Part shown: positions 1 through 10,710 of the stretch, one piece after another
Numbering within the stretch: position 1 is the first letter of the stretch
Layout of the letters: each line of letters opens with the position of its first letter
Assembly (NCBI GenBank): GCA_032988165.1
Contig: JANTQF010000060.1
Location: 62,001-126,000 of the forward strand
Reading direction: 5' to 3'
Source: Emmonsiellopsis sp. PD_33
Lineage: Eukaryota > Ascomycota > Eurotiomycetes > Onygenales > Ajellomycetaceae
Length of the DNA stretch: 64,000 nucleotides
Program-made: the position numbers and the translations under genes
Notes under the pieces: generated by a model
What the model saw: only the letters and a program-made list of their open reading frames with translations
Told to the model about the DNA's origin: nothing
The model's database searches: none

Positions 1-524
1 TCGAGCACAAGCTGGTTCTCCTGGAGACCGATGGAGTGGGCGAGGTAGTGTTCATGGCGGGCGATGGCTTGGCGGAAGGGCTCGCCATAGGCAAAGCGGC
101 AGAAGTGGAAGGATCCGCCCCAGCCGTACTCGTAGAAATCAGTGGCAAGGTTGTAGTAGCTGGAGAAATATATATTAGAATAAAGTCCAGTCCAGTTGGT
201 GGTGCCAACGCCAAGCAATGGGTGACTTACTGTCTCGTCAGGGTGGCATATTCTGCTCTCCGTGCCTGTAGGTAACGGTGTTAGAGTGGTTCCCTATATG
301 AAAGTACTAGAATAACTGACCTCTCTGATCTCCTCTGTCTCCTCAGCGGACAGCTTCTGGTCCCAGTGCTTGAAATACTCTTCCACAGCGGCCTTTTGCG
401 CCTTGCTGTCCTTGGCTCTCATGGCAGCGAGACCACCACGGGCCTTGGCGGAATTGCCGTGCATTGCCTTGTTGAAGGCGGCATCGCGCTTGTGGTCCTC
501 GGTCTCGAGTTTCGTGGGGGCCAT
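1..524 (-). CDS. erg6: Sterol 24-C-methyltransferase, 5' part (runs off the left edge)
   Basis: This is the SAM-dependent enzyme that methylates C-24 of the sterol side chain in ergosterol synthesis at the ER and lipid droplets. Exons read 524-321, 265-231 and 159-1, with GT..AG introns that keep the frame. The start MAPTKLETEDHKRDAAFNKA, the AARGGLAAM-like block and the EYFKHWDQK block are typical of fungal Erg6. Exon 3 continues with HYYNLATDFYEYGWG and FHFCRFAYGEPFRQAIARHE, the conserved segment before the SAM-binding site. About 132 of an expected ~375 residues are present, so the SAM motif itself lies outside the window. It is divergent from slt11. A sterol-regulatory-like element and two CCAAT boxes lie about 400 bp upstream. 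The family assignment is firm; the partial state is only the window edge. Confidence 0.95.
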
Positions 525-1123
525 TGTGACGGTGTGTTGGAGTGGAGAGGGGAGGAAAAGGGGTGTGTGGTCTGGGGGCGGTGGGCAGTGGCGGTGGACG
601 CACAGAGGGCGAGAGGCGCGGGTTTAAGAAGCCAATTGAGCCGGAGACGGGAATGCTGCTGCCTGGACGAGAGGTGTGTATCCGGAGGGCGGGTGAGGGC
701 AAGCCGAGAGCGAGATGGGCGGTGGATGCGCTGGGGACGGTTGGAAGTTCGAAGTCGGGGGTTGAAGATATCAAAAGTTTGGAGAAAGAAATGAGAACCA
801 GGGGAAGGCCGCGCTAGGCCGCTTCGGGACGGCTGGCCAGGCCCGGTGTGGCTTAGCGCGGCTGACTCAGCCAAACACTAGGCCAGCTATGGACTAGTGG
901 GCCGATGCCAAGCCCGAGCTTCCAGAAAGTCACGCCACTGCTCCAATCAGCCAATCAGAAGCCCTCGGAACCGGCGCCCTGCCCTTCCGGCTGTGATTAC
1001 CTAACTGCTGACTCACCAGCCATGTGATCGTGCCAAGCCATCTGTCCCAATCGGGAACTCATCTTGACATCAGAATCTCAACTCAACATCTCCAGGCTAT
1101 AGACATCCCCGTATCCGCCCACC
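525..1123. other. Divergent promoter region erg6/slt11
   Basis: This is 599 bp of GC-rich sequence between the two start codons. It holds the SRE/CCAAT block and no coding exon that I can support. The open frames at 343-874 are shadows without ATG context or family motifs. Confidence 0.6.
929..955 (+). promoter_or_regulatory. SRE-like element with two adjacent CCAAT boxes upstream of erg6
   Basis: GTCACGCCACT at 929-939 fits the published Aspergillus SrbA (SREBP) consensus RTCA[T/C/G][C/G]CCACY. CCAAT follows at 943-947 and again at 951-955. The block lies about 405 bp upstream of the erg6 start and about 170 bp upstream of slt11. SREBP plus the CCAAT-binding complex is a known arrangement on fungal sterol promoters; use at this site is inferred. 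Confidence 0.5.
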
Positions 1124-2320
1124 ATGCCGCCTCCGCAGATAAAACAGGACATCAACAGATCCGGCTGGGAGACCACCGACTTTCCCTCCGTCTGCGAGTC
1201 CTGTCTGCCCGACAACCCCTACGTCCAGATGCTCAAGGAGGACTACGCCGCCGAGTGCAAAATATGCACCCGTCCGATGACCATGTTCCAGTGGAAGCCA
1301 GACCGCACTGCCCGCACAAAACGGACAAACATCTGCCTGACATGCGCGCGGCTGAAGAACTGCTGCCAGAGCTGCATGCTCGATCTATCATTTGGCCTGC
1401 CTATTGTTGTCCGTGACGCCGCCTTGAAGATGGTCGCGCCCGGCCCGCAGAGCTCGATAAACAGGGAATACTACGCCCAGGAACACGAGAAGGAGATCGA
1501 GGAGGGGAGAGGCGCTGTCGAGGAATACGAAAAGACAGACGAGAAGGCGCGGGACTTGCTGCGGAGACTCGCGAATAGTGAACCATACTACAAACGACAG
1601 AGACGACTAGACGCAAGCGGGGAGGGTCAAAGTGCGAGCGCAGGCGGGGAACAAGGAGGATCAGGACAGCGGCAAATAGGATATGGACCAGGCACAGGCG
1701 GATCTACACCAGGACCTGTTCGAACGAGGGACATACGACGTGGAGGACCGCCTGGTCGCGGAACGGGTGGCATGCGGGGCGGTCGTGGCGGCGGCCGTGG
1801 CGGACGCGGCTTTCCAAGTGTTGCCCAACTACCCCCCGGACCTCAGGATATCCTCCCACCGGAAGACCCAAACATCACTTCTCTCTTCATCACCGGTGTT
1901 GAGGACGACCTCCCAGAACACGCGCTACGAAGCTTCTTCACCCCCTTCGGAACGCTACGATCCCTCATATGTTCGCATCGATCGCATTGCGCGTTTGTTA
2001 ATTATGCCACCCGTGAATCAGCGGAAGCCGCTGCTGCCCATTGTCAAGGGAAGGCGGTGATACAGGGCTGTCCTCTCCGTGTACAGTGGGGCAAACCGAG
2101 ACCTTTAGACAATATGGAGAGGGAAGAACGCATGCAATATGCGAGACAGGGACGGACCACTGCGGGGCCAAGAAGGACAAGAGGACAAGGACAGAGGACT
2201 ATCGAGGGTGGTAACGCTGGCGGTGCAGAGGGTGCCCATGAGCCGCCAAAACCGGCTTATGCTGTTGCTCCTCCGCCAGGCAGTGGAGAGGTTCAATATG
2301 CCAGCATGGCTGGGGATTGA
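1124..2320 (+). CDS. slt11: Pre-mRNA-splicing factor Slt11/Ecm2 (RBM22 family)
   Basis: This nuclear spliceosome protein works with the NineTeen complex and helps U2/U6 helix formation around the active site. It is a single uninterrupted exon of 398 residues, close to the family's usual ~380. The N-terminal third has the family's cysteine clusters (CESC, CKIC, CLTC, CCQSC, about residues 24-85), which bind zinc. The middle is an acidic/helical linker, then an RG/GG-rich stretch (about residues 195-235). A C-terminal RRM spans about residues 249-325, with SLFITGV as RNP2-like and CAFVNYA as RNP1-like motifs, followed by LRVQWGKPR. The start MPPPQIKQDINRSGWE matches the conserved beginning of the family. 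The tail after the RRM is low complexity. Confidence 0.93.
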   Translation: MPPPQIKQDINRSGWETTDFPSVCESCLPDNPYVQMLKEDYAAECKICTRPMTMFQWKPDRTARTKRTNICLTCARLKNCCQSCMLDLSFGLPIVVRDAALKMVAPGPQSSINREYYAQEHEKEIEEGRGAVEEYEKTDEKARDLLRRLANSEPYYKRQRRLDASGEGQSASAGGEQGGSGQRQIGYGPGTGGSTPGPVRTRDIRRGGPPGRGTGGMRGGRGGGRGGRGFPSVAQLPPGPQDILPPEDPNITSLFITGVEDDLPEHALRSFFTPFGTLRSLICSHRSHCAFVNYATRESAEAAAAHCQGKAVIQGCPLRVQWGKPRPLDNMEREERMQYARQGRTTAGPRRTRGQGQRTIEGGNAGGAEGAHEPPKPAYAVAPPPGSGEVQYASMAGD

Positions 2321-2693
2321 TTTCGGATTCTACGACGGCGTTAGGTTTCCCTTTGCTAAGAACTTTTTGATATCACGAATGTTTGTTTCTTTTGAAAGTA
2401 TCTGTACAGTACGTCATACACAGCGGGGGTTTGGTTCTATTTTCATTCACATATCATATCGTACATGCCATTCCATTTCTGGCTCAACCAAAGGGATGTT
2501 CTATCGCAGATAATATACAAAACTTCTTCCATCGGCAACTTACATGCGGCAGCCATCAGCAACTTTCCACTTTCAGGAAATATCAGCGGATATATACGAG
2601 TCGTCTTCCCCGCCCCATCCACCTCCCCATCGCCCATTAGAACCCCCCTCTCCCCCTATCCCTCAACCAACCCACCCATCCCCATCCCCACTC
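2321..2693. other. Convergent 3' region between slt11 and mzm1
   Basis: This is 3' flanking sequence of two convergent genes, strongly C-rich on the plus strand after 2600. The reading frames here are proline-rich shadows. No RNA gene or repeat was seen. Confidence 0.5.
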
Positions 2694-3232
2694 CTACGAC
2701 TGCGACGAACACGTCTTACCAACCCCAACCCTCACCTCCCCCTTCCCCGCAACCTTGATCGTATCATTATCCCCGCGCTCAATATGCTCATGTATCCGTA
2801 GCTCTACAACCCAACCACCAATCAATCAATCCATTAGCATGCATCCAACTGCACCCCCTCCCTCCCCCCCCATTTCCATTACCCACCACAAAACAAAGAA
2901 AAAAGAATAATACATACCATACCTCTCCTCCCCCGCATCCCCATCCCTCACCCCCTGCACAACATTCGTCCTCAGAATCTCCGCCGTCTCCAGCGCATGC
3001 TGCACCTTCATGGGGCTATCGATTCCAACCCGTCTGTTGGCGTCGAATTGCTTGCGCGCTTCGAGGCGCGCGGCGGTGAGGGTGGTGTGGTCGCCTGGGT
3101 AGTGGGACTCGGGGTTAGATTGGTTGTTATGGGAGGGTAGATGGGGGATTGGGAGGTACCTTGGAATGCGATGCGGGTTGCGCGGAGGAGGAGGCGGTAG
3201 GCGTTTAGGGCAGCGGGGGAGGGGGAGGCCAT
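2694..3232 (-). CDS. mzm1: Mitochondrial zinc maintenance protein 1 (LYR-type Complex III assembly factor)
   Basis: This small mitochondrial-matrix LYR protein acts as chaperone for the Rieske Fe-S subunit during complex III assembly. Three exons (3232-3160, 3094-2918, 2803-2694) give 119 residues, as expected for fungal Mzm1. The N-terminus ALNAYRLLLRATRIAF carries the LYR-type motif (Y-R-L-L-L-R), and the phenylalanine of the family follows. Exon 2 supplies ARLEARKQFDANR and the helical ETAEILRTNVVQG segment. Splice sites are GTACCT..CAG and GTATGT..TAG. It is divergent from zuo1, with 463 bp between the starts. The family is recognised with good confidence; exon 3 rests on frame and phase. 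Confidence 0.85.
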
Positions 3233-3695
3233 TTTGGGAGGTTTGGGGAGGTGTTTAGATGGGTTTGGAGGGTGGGATGGCCTGGAGATGGCTGGATGGG
3301 GGTGTATAGATCGATTGCGAGGGGGGTTGGTTTCTGGGATGATATAGGCGTGTTCGGCGACTGTTCGAGGGGGGATTATGGGTTGCTGTGGCACTGTATT
3401 GGACAGTGGAATGGAGACCTCAATGCGCCGGGTAATTATAGAAAGAATAGGAATCGCCTGGATTAAATAATTAAATTAATTCTCCTGAACAGATCGATTC
3501 TCTCTCCGCAGAGAAAAAAGCGGAAGTCCGAACTTCCCGTCCAAAAGCGGTTTAGCGCCGTTCGAACCGCCCAGAAAATAAATTTTTGATATCCCAATTC
3601 TCTCCGCCTCCATTTTCATCCCTCCTTCAACCCTCCATTCCCTAACCAACTACACCCATCTACACCTTCAGATCCCCCACTGAAGCTGCGCCAAG
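3233..3695. other. Divergent promoter region mzm1/zuo1
   Basis: This is 463 bp between the two start codons. The side nearest mzm1 is G-rich on the plus strand. The zuo1 side has pyrimidine tracts (about 3600-3680), typical of fungal core promoters. No further element is claimed. Confidence 0.5.
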
Positions 3696-5178
3696 ATGGC
3701 TCCCGTCGAGATCGTCCATCTGCCCCTCCCCGTCCTGCCCGCGGGCTGGGCTGCCGACAAAGACTTCAAGGCTGTCGGCACCTTGTCCAGCGCTACGCAG
3801 CGCAATGTTGAGCCTGTTGGGCCGCACTTTTTGGCTCATGCGCGGAGAGTACGTTTACCATGCACAGTTCCTGGCCACCGGTCTTATGTGTTGTGTGCGT
3901 TTTGTTGCTATGGCAGCGGCTAACTGAACCCCTCAAATAGAAGCGTCACCAACGCACATTCTCCGAGGACGAGAGAATCCTCGCCCAGGAGAACGTGAAG
4001 AAGGTCGAGGAGGAGGAGGCTGACGAGATCAGCGAGCCTGAGGACCCCATGATGCTGCAGAGAGACGCCAAGGACTGGAAGGTATGTCCACCCCAACCGC
4101 ATCCTATATGCTTTATACAGATACTAACAACCAACAGGGACAAGACCACTACGCTGTCCTCGGCCTCAGCAAGCACCGCTACCGCGCCACGCCGGACATG
4201 ATCAAGCGCGCCCACCGCAAGAAGGTCCTCCGCCACCACCCAGACAAGAAAGCCGCCTCGGGCGCCTCCGACGAAAACGACAGCTTCTTCAAATGCATCC
4301 AAAAGGCCACCGAGATCCTGCTCGACCCCGTCCGCCGCCGCCAATTCGACAGCGTCGACGAGCTCGCCGACGTTTCCCCCCCCGGCAAAAAGAAGGGAAA
4401 CTTCTACAAACTCTGGTCCCCCTTCTTCGAATCCGAAGCGCGCTTCTCGAAGATCCAGCCCGTGCCGAAACTCGGCGACGACAATAGTACCAAGGAGGAG
4501 GTCGAGGAGTTTTATAACTTCTGGTACAACTTTGACAGCTGGCGGACGTTCGAGTATGAGGATGAGGATGTGCCGGATGACAATGAGAACCGCGACCATA
4601 AGCGGCACGTCGAGCGGAAGAATGCCAATGCACGCCGGAAGAAGAAGTCCGAGGACATTGCGCGGCTGCGGCGGTTGGTTGATGATGCGCTGGCGGCTGA
4701 TGAGCGGATTAAGAAGTTCCGCAAGGCCGAGCGCGCGAATAAGGATAAGCGCCGGTTAGAGAAGGAGGCGGAGGCGAAGCGGGTGGCGGAGGAGAAGGAG
4801 GCGGCGCGTGTTGAGGAGGAGCGGCAGAAGAAGGAGGCGGAGGACGCGGCGAAGGTGGAGAAGGCCGAGGGGAAGAAGGCGAAGGAGGCGGCGAAGAATG
4901 CCGCGAAGAAGAATAAGCGTGTGCTTAAGGGGAGTGTGAAGGATGTTAACTATTTTGCGGAGGGCGGGGATGCGTCTGCGGCGCAGGTTGATGGGGTACT
5001 TAATGATGTCGACGTGATCATTGGCAAGATTAGCAATGAGGAGCTGGCGGAGTTGGCGGGCAAGCTTGCGAAAGCGGGTAAGGATGCGGCGGCTGTGAAG
5101 GCGACTTATGTTGAGGTTGTCAAGGGGCTGGTTGGTGCTGGGAAGATGAAGGAGGGGGAGACGAAGATTCTGGTTTAG
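3696..5178 (+). CDS. zuo1: Zuotin, ribosome-associated J-domain co-chaperone
   Basis: This is the Hsp40 partner of Ssz1 in the ribosome-associated complex, stimulating Ssb Hsp70 on nascent chains near the tunnel exit. Exons 3696-3848, 3941-4081 and 4138-5178 give 444 residues, the usual zuotin length. The J domain starts at about residue 102 (DHYAVLGLSKHRYRAT) and contains HPD at residues 130-132. The zuotin-homology block follows (FYKLWSPFFESEARFS, FYNFWYNFDSWRTFEY). A long charged Lys/Glu/Ala helix (about residues 245-345) is the ribosome-binding part, and the C-terminus is a short helical bundle. Codon choice changes sharply inside exon 3: codons up to about 4500 end mostly in C, and codons after about 4520 end mostly in G or T. 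Both introns keep frame at phase 0. Confidence 0.95.
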
Positions 5179-5434
5179 GCTGCGTTTTCTGAGTGTGTGC
5201 TTATTTTGTTTATATCTCCTTGACGTTTGTTTCTTTTGACCCTTGATGACCATTTGAGAAATAGATTAACGACAAAAATAGAAGGGGGATCAGCCATGCG
5301 TCAAAACACGTCTATCTCTGTCTGCAGTTTGTCTTTGCTAATTTAGTTGTTGGCGCAGCAGTTTATCTATTCATTCTCACGTTTGTTGTCTTTACCCCTT
5401 TCCGCTATGCTCATCCCTATTCCAATCCACCACC

Positions 5435-7739
5435 CTACCCAAGCCCAACAACCCCCCCGTCCCCATCAACCCTCACAACCGGCCTATCCATCCACGCCTC
5501 CCCCACCCCCTTTAACCCCCTCTTCCTCCCCCCCAACTCCATATCCCTACAAAAAACCCCCACAACAATCACCCTCACCCTCACCCTCCCCCCGACCCCC
5601 TTTTCTCCACCCCACGCATGCCTCATCGTCGGAATCAGCGTCCGCTGACACATCAAATTCGTATTCGAATCCGGCTTCAACACCCTCCCCGCACTAAACA
5701 TCGGTCTCATCTCGGCCGGCACGACCTTGTGCGAAAGGTCCACGACCCCACTGACGCCCGCCGGAGAGAGGATGAGCGCCGATGCATTGGTCGAGTTCCC
5801 GGATTCGATGGTTCCTTCGTCTGGCACTTCGTGTTTCTGTTCCCGCGTGGAATCGGGATGGAGTTGTGGCAGGGCGCTGCCGTCCGCGCGACGGCCGGGG
5901 ATGGCGAAGCCGCCTTCGACGGTTGTTATGTCCGTGGTGCTGGTAGTTGGTGATTTGTCACGGACAACGTGCACGCGGACATGCCAGTCCGGCCAGCGGT
6001 TCGTGGGCGGGATGAGGGTTGTTTCCACCTCGACCGTCCCGTCAGGCCAGGGGTGCCATGTTGCCGTGAGCGTTGGGATTTGCTGTGCCTGTGCCTGTGC
6101 CTGTATCTCCCCGCTAGATGATGGGCCAGGGGATACGTTCAACACCCCGCACCGCCCTGCTCCGATCGGTTTCCACTTGACGGCCCACGTGGCGCCGTGG
6201 TCTCTGCTGAGGGCTAGGCTGTTGTCTGGTGCCATTTGCGGGATTAGAGGGCCGGTGGGCACGCTGAAGCCGAAGGCGGAGGAGTAGGCGAATTTGCTAT
6301 ATTTCGCTTCGCTGGCTTTTAGCGGCCAGGCGCAGAATTGCGAGGAGGAGAGGAGGAAGTGGTGGCTTGCGTGGCGGTGGTTACAGAGGATTTGCATCGG
6401 GGCGGGGAGGAGGGAGACGCCGTTGTCCTCGGGTTCGGAGTCGGTGGCGAGGGCGAGGGGGTGCGGGAGTTCCTCGCAGGTCCAGAATTCATGTGTTTCG
6501 GGCAGGGCGGCGATGATGAGTGTTTTCATGCACCAGTATACGGACTGCGGCGAGTTGTAGTCCTCGCTCATGTACATGTTTGGGAAGAGGAAGCCGATGT
6601 TCATGGTTCCGTCGGCGTGGAAGATGTCGGCGGAGTGCCGGGCCCACCAGCGGAGGTGGCGGAGGAGGAGGCCCTTGATCGTCCCCATGGAGGAGAGGGG
6701 GGGAGGGAGGGAGGTTAGGCCGGCGAGGACTATGGTTGAGAAGATGCCGGCGAAGGCGAAGCGGTATGTCAGGGAGCGGCCGAAGGGGATTGCGGCGCCT
6801 GTTGGTGTCAGTAGGTATGTATTTCGACCAGGAAGTGGAATAGGGGTAACAACCTTCTTCATCGAAATACCTCCAGAAATCACCGACAAACTCCCTCGCT
6901 TGCTGTTTATATCTCTCCACCCTCTCCGGGTCCCTGTGGGCGGCATATTTGACATACAGCAACTGGCTAAACTGAATCGCAAAGCTGCCGGAATAATAAT
7001 CCATCTGCTGCCCCCTCCCCACCTCAGCGTCCTCCAACCACCCCTCCACCCGCTCCCCCCTCCCCCTCCACTTCTCCTCCTCACCCCCCTCCCTCTCCCC
7101 CCTCCACCACCCATCCCCCGACCAACCCCCCCCAACATAAAACCCATCAACCATCTCCAAATCCCCCTCCATCTCCCCCCTCACCTCCCCCCCATCCACC
7201 CCACAAACCTCCACCAGCGCCAAATTCGCCATAATCCGAAACCACCTCCAATTCGTCTCCGGCATCCTCTTCCCATTCATCCCTTCCAACCACCTCCGAA
7301 TATTCCCCCTAACCTCATCCCCCTGCTCACGATAAAAAACCCCCGGCGCAACCAACAGCGCAAACGCAACAATCTCCCCCTCCACCATCCGCTGATCCGT
7401 ATGTCCAATCTCGCCCCAGAACTCAGGACTTGTCGGGTCCGTGCCCGCCGCAATCCCATCCCGCCACGGGCGCAGCAACTCCACCAGCTCCGGCGATAAT
7501 GGTGACGAGCCAGCGTCGGCGGCGGCGAAGAGCGCCGCGACGGCCCATAGCGGGCGCGCGTAGCCTTCTAGCTGTGCGGCAGTTTCGTCGAAGTGCGCGC
7601 CGGTGGAGATTGGGAGGCGGATGCGCGCGCCGGCGGGGGAGGTGTAGGGGGTTAGAGCGGCGAGGAGGGCGGTGGTTGCGGAGATGAGGTCGGCGCGGGT
7701 GTGGAAGGGGTTGTTGGAGAAGGCGGGGAGGGGGGGCAT
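5435..7739 (-). CDS. DUF2264 family protein
   Basis: Two exons (7739-6854 and 6798-5435) give 749 residues. The protein matches the DUF2264 family: an N-terminal all-alpha part with ARPLWAVAALFA, FWGEIGHTDQRMVE, TNWRWFRIMANLALVEV, MDYYSGSFAIQFSQLLYVKY and FWRYFDEEG, then IPFGRSLTYRFAFAGIF, MSEDYNSPQSVYWCMKT and FWTCEE. The N-terminal fold resembles alpha/alpha-toroid glycosidases. In bacteria the family often sits in polysaccharide-utilisation loci. The reaction is not established, so I assign none. No signal peptide is visible, so a cytosolic location is likely. It is the distal member of a putative catabolic cluster with an MFS permease, a Zn2Cys6 regulator and a GH88 enzyme. The start MPPLPAFSNNPF has ATG; the upstream in-frame codons read low-complexity sequence. 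The coding strand alternates between C-rich and G-rich blocks in each exon. Confidence 0.85.
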
Positions 7740-8195
7740 GGTGTTGTCTACTTTGGATGGATGGTGATGGTGGGATGGGATGGGGGCTGGGTTTTCGATC
7801 CGGCGCAAGATATGCTGGGATGGATGGGTGGCATTGGGGGGCTCGGGGGGTTATATGGATTTTATTGAGTGGTGCGGGGTATTTGGGACGGTTTTATGCC
7901 CCGCAGAACGGGCGGCGGGATAAGTGTGTTTTCTGGGGTTTGCGGGATGGGATATATCTGACTATTCAGGGGTAAGTATTTACTCCGTGTACATTTTCGT
8001 ACTGCACAACTCCCCAAATCCAAGCGGATTTTTAACGGGAATGCAAATCCCTCCCCTTATGAGATTATTGTAACAACCCTAGGACATTTAATTACGGCGT
8101 TTCTTTCTACATTATGCGTATAAGGGGCGGAAACCACAAAAGCCAATATCAACCCCAGCCAAGGGAAAAGAATACTTCCTACGATAAATCCCCGC
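7740..8195. other. Intergenic region 5' of the DUF2264 gene and 3' of the MFS gene
   Basis: This is 456 bp. The first ~240 bp is G-rich and the rest AT-richer, consistent with a promoter for the DUF2264 gene plus the 3' UTR of the permease. No gene seen. Confidence 0.45.
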
Positions 8196-10016
8196 CTACC
8201 CCTCTACAGCTTTTACCTCCTCCTTATTATCACTCGTAACCCCCGATATCTTCTGCTCATCATCCTCCCTCGTCGCCATCTCCCTCCTCTTATCGTCCCG
8301 CCGTTGAAGCAGCACGCCAACACTAAACAGCACCCAGGTCATGATTATAAACACAATATCAACACTGTACCCCTTTTTCCACCGCGGGGCTTCCACAACC
8401 GGGAACACGGCGATGGGGTAGAAGGAGAATATGGCCCAGCCAAAGGTCATCTGTTGTCATATTAGCTATGCTTCCGGTGTCGATATGGGATTTTATGTAC
8501 ATACCATCGCACCGACGGTGAAGGCACGGGCTTCCGCATCGTCTCTCAGGGACATGTTTATCCACGGCACTAAGATTGGAGTTATGGCGGCGCTGACGCC
8601 GAGGAGGTAATAAGACGCAACTGTTGATTGCTATTAGAAATGGCAGCACTGACTTTGCTGGCTGGATAAGTCACTTACAGTGCAGTCCCACCGGGACATA
8701 CCAGACCAGCAGGACGATGATGGCGAATATGTAAATGACATGGACGAGCGAGAAGATGGCCCAGATGGGATATACCATGCACAGCGACGTCGCCAGCACG
8801 GCCGCGATGACGGAGACCCCCTGTGCGCCTGTGGGGATGGTGTTAATCTGCGGGACGGAGTATGTGCCGTGCTTTTCGGCTTCGTCTTTGAGCCACAGGC
8901 CCATTTGGCCGTGGGGGTAGGCCCCGGATAAGAAGCTGTCGAGGCGTTAGGGAAGTTAACTAGATAAAGGGGGCATGGCGACTTACAAAATATACGCAAA
9001 CACGCCGATATAAAACTGCCACCCCGTAAACACCCTCTTGAGCATTTTCATACTAATCTTGCCGCTCTCCTGCACGCCGACATCTCTCATCCGCTTCTTC
9101 GCCAGCTCATGCTCCCGCTCCGTAAACCACCACGGCTTCCCACTCGCCGGCAGGCCGGGGAACATGAAGAAGCCCAGAAATGCAATGGGCAAACTGATAC
9201 ACCCGTCGATAATGAACAGCCACCTCCACCCCTGCATCCCGCCCACGCCGTTCAAGTTATTATACGCGGCAGCCTGTAGATACCCGCCAAACATGACGCC
9301 GATATTGTTGGAGACGAACCAGACGCCGCTTCGCTTGAACAGTTCCTCCGGTCTATACCAGGAGGACAGCACGTAGAGGGACCCCGACGCGACGGGGGTC
9401 TCGAGGATGCCGAGCAGGAAGCGCGTGCCGTAGATCTGCGAGGCGCTGCCGAGACGGGCTTGGGCGAATGTCAGGATGGACCAGGCCACTTCCATGGTGG
9501 GGAGATACCAGCGGGCGAGGTTTGGGCGGGAGAGGATTAGCATTGACGGCACTTGGAAGACGAGGTAGCCGCAGTTGTAGAAGGTGCCGAAGAGGGAGTA
9601 TCTGGGATGGATTTAGTATCGGGAGAGGATGTGGATTGGGGATAGGGATAGGGGAAGTACTCGTTTCCCATCAAGTTCAGGTCCTCCTTCATGCCCGAGA
9701 CGTAGGCATTGTTGATATTGGATGAGTCCAGCCATTTGAGGAAGACTACAGTTCAAGTCAGCTTTAATTCTATCATGTCAATATCAATGGATCCGGGGAA
9801 ATGAAATGAATACCCACACATAATCGAGGTAAAGCTCAACAGCCAAAAATCCAACTTCCTCAGCATCCGCTTCTCCTCCGCCGAGTAATGCCCCGGATAC
9901 CAGTTGAACATGTACAGCCATGCCGACCATACGGACGGGTGGTGAGTGGCCTGGTTGACCGACGAGCTGACCACTATCTCGTCGGTGGACGAGTTCTCGC
10001 CTGTGCTGGGAGCCAT
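8196..10016 (-). CDS. MFS permease, anion:cation symporter family (Dal5/Fen2/Liz1 type)
   Basis: This is a plasma-membrane proton-coupled transporter of the family that carries allantoate, pantothenate, biotin and sugar acids. Six exons (10016-9818, 9745-9661, 9601-8987, 8935-8679, 8620-8505, 8450-8196) give 508 residues, the usual size. The N-terminal FNWYPGHYSAEEKRMLRKLD and the helix-1 loop FLKWLDSSNINNAYVSGM are diagnostic. RFLLGILETPVASG, SNNIGVMFGGYLQAAAYNNL, GWRWLFIIDG and YPHGQMGLWLKDEAEKHGTY follow. About 12 membrane helices are readable, then a short charged C-tail. An alternative ATG lies 27 nt upstream at 10043. It is divergent from the Zn2Cys6 gene across 694 bp. Placed beside GH88 and DUF2264 genes, a uronate or oligosaccharide-breakdown product is a reasonable inferred substrate, but pantothenate-type substrates cannot be excluded. 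Confidence 0.9.
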
Positions 10017-10710
10017 GGTGAGGGGGATGTTGGGGAGCTGCAATATCCGCTCCAGCGAAGAAGCGGAGACGGGGAGGAAAGCCTCACATAGTATTATATA
10101 TGAGCTGACAGCTACCCCGTGTACCCCACAGGATCAAGACGGCGCGAAGAAGCTTGCCAGCTGAGTTAACCGTTCATCATCATGCGGCGGGCATCGGAGC
10201 ATTCGCGGACACAGTTGCTCCCTGGCCCGTAAGTGGTGGAGAGTCTCCATCCAGGTCGATGCGGAGGAGGACCAAGCCTAAGCATCAAGCTAATTCCGGC
10301 CGAGGACGGGGATATGTCCAGCTAAACCAAGAGGAAACGAAAATCCTGGGGGATATTGCTGAACTGATGCTGGACAGCTGAAATGCGAGCTGAGGGAATA
10401 TACCAGGTCGATCGGGAGTGTGCCACCCCTATAACTGCCATATAGTTACCGGTGTCCCAGATAGACAGCCATATCGACCCCTGAGTGCCCGTATGTTGAT
10501 TCCTTGGACGCAGCGGCGGTTTGACCGGGTTGCCGAGCCGTTTAGCCTAACTAACTCCATAGTTCGCTTTTAACGAAATAACTAACTATTCCAGACGCTA
10601 GACAGGCCTCCATTATTTTCCCCGTGGGGTTGTCTTCCCCTCTCTCTTAATAGCGAGCGAGCACGCGTTGCCAACATCAAATGTGACGAGAAACACCAAT
10701 TCCAGGCCGA
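10017..10710. other. Divergent promoter region MFS permease / Zn2Cys6 regulator
   Basis: This is 694 bp between two divergent starts, a common arrangement for a pathway regulator and its target. No convincing ORF was found. Zn2Cys6 CGG half-sites occur, but none forms an arrangement distinctive enough to call an operator. Confidence 0.45.

Noticed and set aside
366..874. Several Arg/Pro/Gly-rich frames over the erg6 promoter
   Set aside because: They are shadows of GC-rich promoter DNA overlapping the true erg6 first exon on the other strand.
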